Of a stretch of 64,000 nt of DNA, positions 44,022 through 52,610 are shown in pieces; within the stretch, counting starts at the first letter, position 1; the number at the start of each line of letters is the position of its first letter. Source of the DNA: Bradyrhizobium sp. U87765 SZCCT0048 (GTDB lineage Bacteria; Pseudomonadota; Alphaproteobacteria; Rhizobiales; Xanthobacteraceae); NCBI RefSeq assembly GCF_018131225.1, contig NZ_JAFCMM010000005.1, positions 558,001-622,000 on the forward strand, given 5' to 3'. The notes beneath the pieces were generated by a model. The model made no database searches and had not been told where the DNA came from. It worked only from the letters and a program-made list of their open reading frames with translations. Made by a program: the position numbers and the translations under genes.

Positions 44022-44818
44022 GGCCGCTGCTGCAGTCGGAGACCTTCGTGCGCATCGCGGCCCCCCTCGCGGTCGGCGTCGTGCTGATGGGCGTGTGGGA
44101 GATCGGCTGCCGCATCGGCGGCATCCCCGTCTATCTCTTTCCCAAGCCGAGCGACATCTTCGCCAGCCTCGTGCACAATGCGCCATCGCTGCTGCGTGCG
44201 CTGCTGGTGACGCTGCGGGTGACGCTGCAGGCCTTCGTCGTGGCGGTGGTGCTCGGCACGCTGATCGCCTTCATGTTCGTGCAGAGCCGCGCCATCGAGG
44301 TCAGCCTGTTTCCCTACGCGGTGCTGCTGCAGGTGACGCCGATCGTCGCCATCGCGCCGCTGATCATCATCCTGGTCAAGAACACCCAGGCGTCGCTGAC
44401 GATCTGCGCCACGCTGGTGGCGCTGTTCCCGATCATCTCCAACACCACGCTCGGCCTGCGCAGCGTCGATCCCGGGCTTGCCAGCTATTTTCGCATGAAC
44501 CGCGCCAGCCGGCTGAAGACGCTGCTGCGCCTGCGCATCCCCGGGGCGCTGCCGTACTTCTTCGGCGGCCTGCGCATCTCCTCGGGCCTTGCGCTGATCG
44601 GCGCGGTGGTGGCCGAGTTCGTCGCCGGCACCGGCGGGCGCTCGTCGGGCCTCGCCTACGAGATCCTGGACGCCGGCTTCCAGCTCGACATCCCCCGCAT
44701 GTTCGCCGCGCTGTTCCTTATCACCATCACCGGCGTCGTGCTGTTCGCCGCCATGGTCGGGCTGTCGCGCGCCGCGCTCGCGGGCTGGCACGAAAGCGAA
44801 ATGGGAATCGAGACATGA
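44018..44818 (+). CDS. ABC transporter permease (SsuC/TauC type)
   Basis: 266 residues and about six membrane spans. The BPD domain with EAA-like loop SYFRMNRASRLKTLLRLRIP (degenerate, typical of this class) and ALPYFFGGLRISSGLALIGA. Coupled on both sides by ATGA overlaps: to the ATPase before it and to the amidohydrolase after it. The channel would be a homodimer. Confidence 0.9.
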   Translation: MRPLLQSETFVRIAAPLAVGVVLMGVWEIGCRIGGIPVYLFPKPSDIFASLVHNAPSLLRALLVTLRVTLQAFVVAVVLGTLIAFMFVQSRAIEVSLFPYAVLLQVTPIVAIAPLIIILVKNTQASLTICATLVALFPIISNTTLGLRSVDPGLASYFRMNRASRLKTLLRLRIPGALPYFFGGLRISSGLALIGAVVAEFVAGTGGRSSGLAYEILDAGFQLDIPRMFAALFLITITGVVLFAAMVGLSRAALAGWHESEMGIET

Positions 44819-46173
44819 CCGCGCTGCTGATCGAGAACGCCGAGGGGATCTTCACCGGCCTCGGCGGCGCGGCGATGCGCACGCGCGGCGCGATCCGCAT
44901 CCGCGACGGCCTCATCGCCGCGATCGGCGCGCTCGACGCCGAGCCGGGCGAACGGCGGCTCGACGCCCGCGGCTGCGTGATCTATCCCGGATTGATCTCC
45001 ACCCACCATCACCTGTTCCAGAGCGTCCTGAAGGGGGTACAGGCCGGCATCGACCTGCCGCTGAGCGGCTGGTTGCGCTCGGTGCCCTATGCCTACTGGT
45101 CGCGCATCGATGAGGAGGCGCTGGCGGTGGCGGCGCGGATCGGCCTTGCCGAGATGTTGCTGTCAGGCACCACCACGGTCGCCGACCATCATTATCTGTT
45201 CAGCGACAGCTACCGTTTCGATCCGGCTGCGGTGATCTTCGAGGTGGCGCGCAGCCTCGGCGTCCGCCTCGTGCTGTGCCGCGGCGGCGGCACGGTGACG
45301 CGCCATGTCAGCGACGGCAGCGGCGCGCCGACGCCGGTCGAGCCGCTCGACCGCATGCTGGCCTCGGTCGAGGCTTGTGCGGCCCGCTTCCACGACGCCT
45401 CGCCCGGCGGTCTCACCCAGGTGGCGATGGCGCCGACGACGCCGACCTGGTCGCTCGATCCGGGCGAACTGCGGGAGGTGATCGGCGCGGCGCGGCGCAT
45501 GCGGCTGCGGGTGCACAGCCATCTGTCGGAGACCGCAGACTATGTGACCTTCTGCCAGTCGGTGCACGGCAAGCGCCCGGTGCACTGGCTCGCCGACCAT
45601 GACTGGCTCGGGCCCGACGTGTGGTTCGCCCATCTCGTGCATCTCGATGCCGACGAGGTCCAACTACTCGCCGACACCGGCACCGGCATGGCGCACTGTC
45701 CACAGTCCAACTGCCGCCTCGGCTCCGGCATCGCGCCGGCGGATAGGCTCGCCGCGCTCGGTGGTGCGGTGTCGCTCGCGGTCGACGGCGCGGCATCGAA
45801 CGAGGCCGCCGACATGGTCAGCGAGATGCACAGTTGCTGGCACACCCATCGCGCCGTGAAAGGCGCGGGCGCCGTCACCGCCGACGAGGTGGTGCGCTGG
45901 GCCACCGCCGGCGGCGCGCGGGTGCTCGGCCTGCCGCAGGTCGGCACGCTCGCGGTCGGCCAACAGGCGGATATCGCGGTGTTCGACCTCGACCAGCCGC
46001 GCCATTTCGGCATGCATGATGCGCTGGTCGCGCCGGTGACCTGCGGCGGCGCGCGCGTGCGCTATCTTCTGGTTGGCGGCCGCATCGTGGTCGACGACGG
46101 CGCCATCCCGGGACTCGATCTGGCCCATCTGCGATCCGCCGCGGCGGGCGTCGTGCGACGCCTCGCGGCCTGA
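44815..46173 (+). CDS. Amidohydrolase, 8-oxoguanine deaminase / chlorohydrolase-like
   Basis: 452 residues of the amidohydrolase superfamily. Metal motif LISTHHHLFQSVLKG (H-x-H), HSHLSETADYVTFCQ with third His and Glu, HLVHLDADEV with His, and AVDGAASNEAADM with the metal-binding Asp. The set is that of 8-oxoguanine deaminase and atrazine/ammeline-type hydrolases, which remove an exocyclic amino group (or halide) from an N-heterocycle. It follows the permease directly (ATGA overlap), so the imported compound is probably its substrate or close to it. Confidence 0.9.
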   Translation: MTALLIENAEGIFTGLGGAAMRTRGAIRIRDGLIAAIGALDAEPGERRLDARGCVIYPGLISTHHHLFQSVLKGVQAGIDLPLSGWLRSVPYAYWSRIDEEALAVAARIGLAEMLLSGTTTVADHHYLFSDSYRFDPAAVIFEVARSLGVRLVLCRGGGTVTRHVSDGSGAPTPVEPLDRMLASVEACAARFHDASPGGLTQVAMAPTTPTWSLDPGELREVIGAARRMRLRVHSHLSETADYVTFCQSVHGKRPVHWLADHDWLGPDVWFAHLVHLDADEVQLLADTGTGMAHCPQSNCRLGSGIAPADRLAALGGAVSLAVDGAASNEAADMVSEMHSCWHTHRAVKGAGAVTADEVVRWATAGGARVLGLPQVGTLAVGQQADIAVFDLDQPRHFGMHDALVAPVTCGGARVRYLLVGGRIVVDDGAIPGLDLAHLRSAAAGVVRRLAA

Positions 46174-46194
46174 CTTCTTCAAGGGGAGACCACC

Positions 46195-47217
46195 ATGCTG
46201 GTGACGAAACAACCGGTGCTGCGCCGCTTCTGGTACGCGATCATGCCGCTCGAGAATCTGAAGGAGGGGCCGAAGCCCTTCACGCTGCTCGGCGAGCCGA
46301 TCGTGCTGTTCCTCGATGCGCAGGGGCAGCCGGCGGCGCTGGAGGATCGCTGCTGTCATCGTACGGCCAAGCTCTCCAAGGGCTGGTGCCGCAACGGCAA
46401 CATCGTCTGCGGCTATCACGGCTGGGAGTACGATCGCGACGGCAAGCTGGTGATGATTCCGCAGTTTCCTTTCGAGCAGCCGATTCCCGACGCCAAGGCG
46501 AAGTCATTCCGCACGCAGACGCGCTACGGCTATGTCTGGGTCGCGCTCGACGAGCCGCTGGCGGATATCCCCGATATCCCGGAGGATCGCGATGCCGGCT
46601 ATCGCCGCATCTTCCAGTTCTACGATACGTGGAACACGGCGGCGCTGCGGTTGATGGAGAATTCGTTCGACAACGCCCACTTCGCCTTCGTGCACAAGAA
46701 CACGTTCGGCGACATCGATCAGCCGCGCCCCGAGAAATACGAGATCGTCGAGACCGACTACGGCTTCGAGGCCGAGACCATCGTGACCGTGAAGAACCCG
46801 CCGATGGCGGCGCGCATCTCCGGGACCTCCGAGCCGTATACGAAGCGCCACATGCGCAACAAGTGGTACATGCCGTTCTGCCGTCGCCTCGACATGGAAT
46901 ACCCCTCCGGCATCCGGCACATCATCTTCAACTGCGCGACGCCGGTCGCCGACGGCAAGATCCAGGTGGTGCAGCTGTTGTTCCGCAACGACACCGAGGC
47001 GGACTGCTCGGCGCAGGAGCTGATCGACTGGGATGCCGCGATCATCGCCGAGGACCGCGACATCCTGGAGTCTACCGATCCCGACGCCATCGTCGACATG
47101 GGACGCAAGATCGAGAAGCACATGCCGTCCGATCGGCCGGGCATGCTGATGCGCAAGCGTCTGCTCGACCTGCTGCAGCAGTACGGCGAGGCGGAAATTC
47201 CGCGCGACGTGGCGTAG
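46195..47217 (+). CDS. Rieske [2Fe-2S] non-haem iron oxygenase, catalytic subunit
   Basis: 340 residues. The Rieske cluster ligands are C-x-H in DRCCHRTAKL and C-x2-H in VCGYHGWEYD. The catalytic domain has the bridging Asp and iron-binding His pair in NSFDNAHFAFVH. Length and layout fit the vanillate/dicamba-demethylase or PaO-like single-component oxygenases. AGGGGAG precedes the ATG. It may hydroxylate or N/O-demethylate the substrate. No ferredoxin or ferredoxin reductase gene is seen in the island, so electrons must come from elsewhere or from the flavoproteins. Confidence 0.9.
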   Translation: MLVTKQPVLRRFWYAIMPLENLKEGPKPFTLLGEPIVLFLDAQGQPAALEDRCCHRTAKLSKGWCRNGNIVCGYHGWEYDRDGKLVMIPQFPFEQPIPDAKAKSFRTQTRYGYVWVALDEPLADIPDIPEDRDAGYRRIFQFYDTWNTAALRLMENSFDNAHFAFVHKNTFGDIDQPRPEKYEIVETDYGFEAETIVTVKNPPMAARISGTSEPYTKRHMRNKWYMPFCRRLDMEYPSGIRHIIFNCATPVADGKIQVVQLLFRNDTEADCSAQELIDWDAAIIAEDRDILESTDPDAIVDMGRKIEKHMPSDRPGMLMRKRLLDLLQQYGEAEIPRDVA

Positions 47218-47340
47218 ATGATTTAAGCGGTGATAGAGCGTGGCCAGCGCAGCTGCGGTGGCGGCTGGAGGCTCTTCCGGAAAGAAGTGACCGCCGGCCA
47301 CGGCCTCGCCGCGAGGTCGTCGGCGTCATGAGCGCGGTCG

Positions 47341-47550
47341 AGACTTGCGGCGCCGGCGCGCGATCGCGAGGCGTTCGGTTCGGTCTGTGATCCCGATGTG
47401 GCGCGGCCGTTGTCGGCGTTCGCCGAGCGGCTGGCGAGCGCGGCGGTGTTCGGCGCGTTTCCTGGCGAACGCATGGTCGGCACGGCCGACTTCAAGACCG
47501 GGAGCGGTCCGATAGACCGCCACCAGGCCCCTCGTGTGCTCTACGCGCGC
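47341..47550 (+). pseudogene. Decayed fragment of a GNAT acetyltransferase gene
   Basis: The plus-strand frame reads RLAAPARDREAFGSVCDPDV, then ARPLSAFAERLASAAVFGAF and GERMVGTADFKTGSG. It aligns codon by codon with residues 30-100 of the GNAT protein at 35354-35875 (RLAALARDPDAFGSVYDIEV and so on), with one codon missing near the end. Neither the N-terminus nor the acetyl-CoA motif is present, so it is a relic. It lies 120 bases beyond the Rieske gene; the interval 47218-47792 otherwise holds only the palindrome at 47668. Confidence 0.85.
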
Positions 47551-47667
47551 CTGTTTTTTGCCGGCGCTCATCGATCATCCATGCATCGAATGTGGCTGCG
47601 CCCCGCGTGCATTGCCCTTCGTTCGGGGCGTTCTCGTTCGGGCGTCCGTCGTGCCCGGGCGACGCAT

Positions 47668-47703
47668 CGGACAATACTTAGGGATTGACCTAAGTATTGT
47701 CCG
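47668..47703. promoter_or_regulatory. 15-bp-arm palindrome upstream of the ArsR-family gene
   Basis: CGGACAATACTTAGG (47668-47682) and CCTAAGTATTGTCCG (47689-47703) pair perfectly around GATTGA. TTGACC at 47685-47690 could be a -35 box within it. It lies 90 bases from the ArsR start and is its most likely operator. Confidence 0.75.
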
Positions 47704-47792
47704 GCGCTAGGGAGAGGGCATCGGCGGCCTCGAGGCGTGGATCGGCTGCGCAGCGCCTCCCGGTCCTTGCCGTGAACCCGACGGAGCCTGCC

Positions 47793-48167
47793 ATGCGTGC
47801 TCAACCAGGAGGAGGCCCGCCGCGGGGCCAGGTCTCGCCCGCGGTGATCGATGGCGTGTTTCGCGCGCTGTCCGATCCGACGCGGCGCGATGTCGTCGGT
47901 CGCCTCAGCGCACGGTCGGCGACCGTCAGCGATCTCGCCGCCACCTACGACATGGCGCTGTCGTCGTTCGTCGAGCATCTCAACGTGCTGGAGCGCAGCG
48001 GCCTCGTGCGCTCCCACAAGACCGGGCGTGTGCGTACCTACGAGCTCATCCCGGAGCAGTTGAGGATGGCGGAGGACTGGCTGACGCGGCAGCGTACTCT
48101 GTGGGAGCGTCGTCTCGATCAGCTCGATAGCTATCTCATGAAGATGAAACAGGAGCGAACGAAGTGA
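47793..48167 (+). CDS. ArsR-family transcriptional regulator
   Basis: 124 residues. Winged helix at VFRALSDPTRRDVVGRLSAR, recognition helix VSDLAATYDMALSSFVEHLN and wing GLVRSHKTGRVRTYEL. There are no cysteine metal-site motifs, so it belongs to the non-metal ArsR group usually coupled with a SRPBCC protein. The ATG at 47793 is used; a frame further upstream has no conserved sequence. The next gene overlaps its stop. Confidence 0.9.
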   Translation: MRAQPGGGPPRGQVSPAVIDGVFRALSDPTRRDVVGRLSARSATVSDLAATYDMALSSFVEHLNVLERSGLVRSHKTGRVRTYELIPEQLRMAEDWLTRQRTLWERRLDQLDSYLMKMKQERTK

Positions 48168-48655
48168 CTTCATCCGTGATCAAGATCGACCCGAAACTCG
48201 ACCTCGTGCTCGAAAGAGAAATCGACGTGCCCGTCGAACTCGTCTGGGAAGCCTGGACCACGGCGGAGCATCTGCGCCACTGGTTCGCGCCGAAACCGTT
48301 TTCCATCACCGCCTGCAATCTCGATCTGCGGCCCGGCGGCGCCATCAACTTCACCATGCGCACGCCCGACGGACATGAATTTCCGAACACCCAGTGCTAC
48401 CTCGAAGTGTCGCCGTTCGAGCGGCTGATCATCACCGATACGCTGCTCGGCGGTTATCGTCCGTCGCCCAATCCGTTCTTCACCGCGGTTCTCGAACTGG
48501 CGAAGAATGGCAACGGCACGCGTTACAAGGCGATTGCCATGCATGGCAACGACGAGGCGCGCAGGAAGCACGAGGAGATGGGCTTCCATGACGGCTGGGG
48601 AACGGTCCTGGCCCAGATGGTCGATTACATCAAGGCGGGACACATGCGATCCTGA
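48164..48655 (+). CDS. SRPBCC (AHSA1/START-like) protein
   Basis: 163 residues. The helix-grip fold shows LVLEREIDVPVELVWEAWTT, LRHWFAPKPFSITACNLDLR, GGAINFTMRTPDG and the C-terminal FHDGWGTVLAQMVDYI. GTG start at 48164 overlaps the ArsR stop by four bases. ArsR/SRPBCC pairs are common and are thought to bind hydrophobic ligands, but their substrates are mostly unknown. Confidence 0.9.
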   Translation: MTSSVIKIDPKLDLVLEREIDVPVELVWEAWTTAEHLRHWFAPKPFSITACNLDLRPGGAINFTMRTPDGHEFPNTQCYLEVSPFERLIITDTLLGGYRPSPNPFFTAVLELAKNGNGTRYKAIAMHGNDEARRKHEEMGFHDGWGTVLAQMVDYIKAGHMRS

Positions 48656-48744
48656 CCGCGCGCCCTTCGGCCGTCGTCGATGTCATCGGCGACGGTCGGG
48701 CGACCCAGGCCGCCGGGCGTTGCGCCGTCCGTGCAGCTGGCGTC

Positions 48745-50007
48745 TCACGCCGCGGGCGGAGCGACGGCGGCGTGATGGCGGCGCGGGGCCGGCGGCGGCG
48801 TGTGTTCCTGAAGGGTGGTGCCGGCGATCCAGCGTGACACCTGCACGAACGGCGAACCGGTCACCGGCGCGCGGCTCGCCTCGCGAAACACCGCGATCTG
48901 GCCGTCGGCGGCCGTGCCGTCGCGGGCAATGAGGCGGCAGTGCTCGACTTCGTCGACGCAGTCGAGCGCAATGGCGTCCATGGCGACGAGCGCGAGGACG
49001 TCGTCGACGAGGTCGCCGACCGCGACCGCGCCGCTGCGGGTGACGAACGTGCCCTGCACGCCGAAGCGCTGCGCCCGCCATTTGTTCTCGACGGCGAGGG
49101 CGCGGTCGACCGACGTCAGGTCGGCGTTGATCTCAGGATCGAGCGTGAGCCGCCGTGCCAGCGCGCGGTACAGCGCGGCGAGCGCGATGGCGTCCTCGAT
49201 GCGGGTGCAGCAGTCGCAGGCGCGCAGCTCCAGTGTCGGCCGCCGCGCCGACGGCCGCACCATCCACCAGATGTAGCTGCCATCGCCAATCGCGCCGCCG
49301 TGCACCAGGGCATCGACATAATCGGCATACGCCTGCTCGCTCTCGAACAGGTCGGGGATGCCGCTGCGCGGCAGCTCGTCATAGGCGGCGAGGCGATAGG
49401 CCTTCAGGCCAGTGTCGCGGCCGTGCCAGAACGGCGACGACGCCGACAGCGCCAGAAACAGTGGCAGGAACGGCGTCATGCGCCGCATCACCTCGACGCG
49501 GCGCGAAGCATCCGGCAACTGGACATGGACATGCATGCCGCACACGAGGTCGCGCCGGCCGATCATCTGCAGGTCGTCCATCATGTCGACATAGCGCGCC
49601 TTGGCCGTCGGCTGCATCCGGCTCCACATCGCGGTCGGGTTGGTGCCGCAGGCCATGATTGCGAGGCCGTATTCGGCGGCGACCCGCCCGACTTCCTGGC
49701 GCAGGAAGGCGAGCTCGGCGCGGGCGTCGCGGAACGAGGCGTGGACGTTGGTCGCGACCTCGACCTGGGCCTGGATGAACTCGCGGGTGCTCTGGCCGCC
49801 GGTGGCGAGGCCGGCCGCCTCGAACAGGCCGTCGGGCGTGAACTCCGGGGTCTCGAAGGTCCGGGCATCGGCCAGGAAGTATTCCTCCTCGATCCCGAAC
49901 GTGAACTCGGCATCCGGACCGCGCCAGGGCGCGTCGGTGCGCAGCACGATGTGCTTGCGGTCGGCGCTCGCGCCCAGCATCAGGGCCTTGAGATCATGAA
50001 ATGCCAT
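48745..50007 (-). CDS. Glutamate-cysteine ligase family 2 (YbdK-type) carboxylate-amine ligase
   Basis: 420 residues. FTFGIEEEYFLADARTFE near residue 36 is the family start motif, followed by CGMHVHVQLPD and a conserved YIWWMVRPSARRPTLELRAC. These enzymes join a carboxylate to an amine at the expense of ATP, forming peptide-like gamma-glutamyl bonds in the founding members. The ~25 residues after RWIAGTTLQEH are proline/alanine/histidine-rich and not conserved. The product is unknown. Alone on its strand. Confidence 0.87.
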   Translation of the reverse strand: MAFHDLKALMLGASADRKHIVLRTDAPWRGPDAEFTFGIEEEYFLADARTFETPEFTPDGLFEAAGLATGGQSTREFIQAQVEVATNVHASFRDARAELAFLRQEVGRVAAEYGLAIMACGTNPTAMWSRMQPTAKARYVDMMDDLQMIGRRDLVCGMHVHVQLPDASRRVEVMRRMTPFLPLFLALSASSPFWHGRDTGLKAYRLAAYDELPRSGIPDLFESEQAYADYVDALVHGGAIGDGSYIWWMVRPSARRPTLELRACDCCTRIEDAIALAALYRALARRLTLDPEINADLTSVDRALAVENKWRAQRFGVQGTFVTRSGAVAVGDLVDDVLALVAMDAIALDCVDEVEHCRLIARDGTAADGQIAVFREASRAPVTGSPFVQVSRWIAGTTLQEHTPPPAPRRHHAAVAPPAA

Positions 50008-50339
50008 GTCCGAACCCCTTCCACGTGCCTGGCGATGCCAGCTTTTGCGGGCGACAACGCCGCCGGGCGGGGTGCGGTTCCGGCCAGGAGGGCCCCGCTG
50101 CCGTTTAATTCATTGAATCTCCGGCATTTCTTTCATCCAGCAGGGGGCGGCGGGATGGCGGCGGAGGCTGGCGCCGGGGGATGTGTCCGGATCGCGCCGG
50201 AGTGGTGGCCGCGGCGCGGCCGGCTGGCCTCGACCCGGCGGCCATGCCATTGAGATGCTTATAATCATTCTAAGCGAAAGCGGTCACATCCCGCGGCGCG
50301 GTGCTTGACCGGCAACGGTGCGGCTGCGACGTACACGCC
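50008..50339. other. Intergenic region holding the feoAB promoter
   Basis: 332 bases between the divergent YbdK-like gene and feoA. Besides the iron-box palindrome at 50257, nothing is recognised. A frame crossing 50155-50255 has no good start or codon use. Confidence 0.6.
50257..50275. promoter_or_regulatory. Fur/Irr-like iron box upstream of feoA
   Basis: 19-bp near-palindrome GCTTATAATCATTCTAAGC, one mismatched pair. The right half ATTCTAA is identical to the half-site of the Irr-type iron control element known in Rhizobiales, and the overall form also fits a Fur box. It lies about 65 bases before the feoA start. Confidence 0.72.
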
Positions 50340-50615
50340 ATGACGGACGATCGACACGACAGGCCGCGCAGCCGGCTCGGCGATGCGGCGCGCGGCTTCA
50401 CCGGCGTGGTCGCGGCGCTGGAAGCCTCCGCGGCGTCCTCGGCGCTGGACGCGCAGGAGCTCGAGCAGCGCCTGATCGAGTTCGGCTTCGTCGAGGGGGC
50501 GGCGATCGAGATCCTGCATGAAGGCGCGATCGGCCGCGACCCGATCGCGGTGCGGATCAACAATGTCACCGTGGCGCTGCGCCGGCGCGAGGCGATGGCC
50601 GTGGTCGTGGAATGA
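50340..50615 (+). CDS. feoA: Ferrous iron transport protein A (FeoA)
   Basis: 91 residues. An N-terminal 40-residue extension is followed by the SH3-like FeoA domain: LDAQELEQRLIEFGFVEGAA, GAIGRDPIAVRINNVTVALR. FeoA is a small cytoplasmic protein acting with FeoB in ferrous iron uptake. The stop is 4 bases from the feoB start, and the iron box upstream suggests induction when iron is scarce. Confidence 0.88.
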   Translation: MTDDRHDRPRSRLGDAARGFTGVVAALEASAASSALDAQELEQRLIEFGFVEGAAIEILHEGAIGRDPIAVRINNVTVALRRREAMAVVVE

Positions 50616-50619
50616 ACTG

Positions 50620-52497
50620 ATGCGGATCGATGGGGCCGGCTCCCTGCACCTTGCCCTAGTGGGGACCCCGAACAGCGGCAAGACCTCGCTCTTCAACGCG
50701 CTGACCGGCAGCCGCCAGAAGGTTGCGAACTATCCCGGCGTCACGGTCGAGCGCAAGTCCGGCGGCTTCATCACGCCGGCCGGCCGCCACATCACCCTGG
50801 TCGACCTGCCCGGCACCTATTCGCTGCGCGGCCGCAGCCCCGACGAGGAAATCACCCGCGACGTCGTGCTCGGCCGCTTCGCCGGCGAGGCGCAGCCGGA
50901 TCTTGCGGTGTGCGTCGCCGATTCCACCAGCATGCGCCTCGCCATCCGCCTCGTGCTGGAGATGAAGCGCACCGGCCGCCCGCTGGTGCTGGTGCTCAAC
51001 ATGGTGGACATCGCGCGCCGCCGCGGCATTACCATCGATCTCGACAAGCTGTCGGCGCGCCTCGGCGTGCCGGTGGTGACCGCGATCGCGGTGCGCAAGG
51101 GCGGCACCGACGACCTGCTCAAGCTGATCGACACTGCCGCGGCACAGGCCTCGCCGGCGGCCGCGAGCGCGTGGGCCCCGCCGAGTATCGCCGACATGCG
51201 CGCCGCCCAGCGCGAGGCCGACCGCATCATCGCCGACTGTGTCGGCGCGCCGGCCAGGCCCGACACCCTGACCACGAAGGTCGACGCGGTGGTGCTGCAC
51301 CCGGTGTTCGGCCTCGTCGTGCTGATCGCGATCCTGTTCGTCATGTTCCAGGCGGTGTTCGCCTGGGCGCAGCCCTTGATGCAACTGCTGTCGTCCGGCT
51401 TCGATGCGCTCGGCGGCCTGGTGCATGACTATCTGCCCGAGGGGCTGCTGCAGAGCTTCCTGCAGAACGGCGTCATCTCCGGCGTCGGCAGCGTCATCGT
51501 GTTCCTGCCGCAGATCATCATCATCTTCCTGTTCATCCTGCTGCTGGAAGACTTCGGCTACATGGCGCGCGCCGCGTTCCTGATGGACCGCATCATGGGC
51601 GGTGCCGGGCTGCATGGCCGCGCCTTCATTCCGCTGCTGTCGAGCTTCGCCTGCGCCATTCCCGGCATCATGGCGACGCGGGTGATCGACAACCGCCGCG
51701 ACCGCCTCACCACCATCCTGATCGCGCCGCTGATGACCTGCTCTGCGCGCATTCCCGTCTACACCCTGATCATCTCGGCGTTCATTCCGCCGAAGCTGGT
51801 GTGGGGCTTCGTCAACCTGCAGGGGCTCGTCATGTTCGGGCTCTATGCGGTCGGCATCTTCAGCGCGCTCGGCGTCTCCTTCCTGATCAAGTTCTTCATG
51901 CTGCGCGACTACGCGCCGGCGCCGTTCATGCTGGAGCTGCCGGACTACAAGCTGCCGCGGCTCAAGAGCGTCGCCATCGGCATCTTCACCCGGGTGAAGA
52001 TGTTCCTTTACCGCGCCGGCACGACCATCTTCTCGATGATGGTGCTGATCTGGTTCCTGGCCTCGTTCCCGCGGCCGCCGGCGGGGGCCACCGAGCCGGC
52101 CATCGACTTCAGCCTTGCCGCCATCATCGGCCATGCGCTGCAGCCGCTGCTGGCGCCGCTCGGCTTCAACTGGCAGATCGCGGTGGCTCTGATCCCGGGC
52201 ATGGCGGCGCGCGAGGTCGCGGTGGCTTCGCTCGGCACCGTCTACGCCATCGAGGGCGGCAAGGAAGCCGCCGAGCAGATCGGCCAGGTGCTGGCGGGCC
52301 AATGGAGCCTCGCCACCGCGCTGTCGCTGCTCGCCTGGTACATCTTCGCGCCGCAATGCGCCTCGACGCTGGCGGTGATCAAGCGCGAGACCGGGGGCTG
52401 GCGCTGGATGGCGCTGACCTTCGGCTACATGTTCGCGCTCGCCTATCTCGCCAGCCTCATCACCTACAACGTCGCGGTGGCGCTCGGCGCAGGGTAG
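50620..52497 (+). CDS. feoB: Ferrous iron transport protein B (FeoB)
   Basis: 625 residues. N-terminal G domain with G1 GTPNSGKTS, G3 DLPGTY, G4 NMVD, a helical linker to about residue 215, then a membrane core with two Gate motifs (LSSFACAIPGIMATRVIDNR and APLMTCSARIPVYTLIISAF). The segment IPGMAAREVAVASLGTVYAI closes the channel part. It takes up Fe(II) across the inner membrane. The start at 50620 (MRIDGAGSLHLALVG) is used in preference to the longer frame that overlaps feoA. Confidence 0.95.
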   Translation: MRIDGAGSLHLALVGTPNSGKTSLFNALTGSRQKVANYPGVTVERKSGGFITPAGRHITLVDLPGTYSLRGRSPDEEITRDVVLGRFAGEAQPDLAVCVADSTSMRLAIRLVLEMKRTGRPLVLVLNMVDIARRRGITIDLDKLSARLGVPVVTAIAVRKGGTDDLLKLIDTAAAQASPAAASAWAPPSIADMRAAQREADRIIADCVGAPARPDTLTTKVDAVVLHPVFGLVVLIAILFVMFQAVFAWAQPLMQLLSSGFDALGGLVHDYLPEGLLQSFLQNGVISGVGSVIVFLPQIIIIFLFILLLEDFGYMARAAFLMDRIMGGAGLHGRAFIPLLSSFACAIPGIMATRVIDNRRDRLTTILIAPLMTCSARIPVYTLIISAFIPPKLVWGFVNLQGLVMFGLYAVGIFSALGVSFLIKFFMLRDYAPAPFMLELPDYKLPRLKSVAIGIFTRVKMFLYRAGTTIFSMMVLIWFLASFPRPPAGATEPAIDFSLAAIIGHALQPLLAPLGFNWQIAVALIPGMAAREVAVASLGTVYAIEGGKEAAEQIGQVLAGQWSLATALSLLAWYIFAPQCASTLAVIKRETGGWRWMALTFGYMFALAYLASLITYNVAVALGAG

Positions 52498-52570
52498 GGC
52501 GCGACGGGTTCGGATCGCGTGCCGTCGCCGCGATGAACCGGCGGCGGTGCCATGAGCATCCCGGGAAAGA

Positions 52571-52588
52571 TATACGCGATCGCGTATA
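52571..52588. promoter_or_regulatory. Perfect 18-bp palindrome TATACGCGATCGCGTATA
   Basis: Lies between the convergent ends of feoB and the small gene at 52611. It has the size and symmetry of a GntR- or LacI-family operator, but no promoter or regulator gene is adjacent. It is not followed by a T-run, so a terminator is unlikely. Confidence 0.5.
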
Positions 52589-52610
52589 AGGCCGAACCGG
52601 CTGCGGCGCG

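Noticed and set aside
35954..47217. Assignment of the island to creatinine or atrazine degradation.
   Set aside because: Only single enzymes match such pathways; creatinase, sarcosine oxidase, hydantoinase, AtzD/TrzD-type cyanuric acid hydrolase and allophanate hydrolase are all missing.
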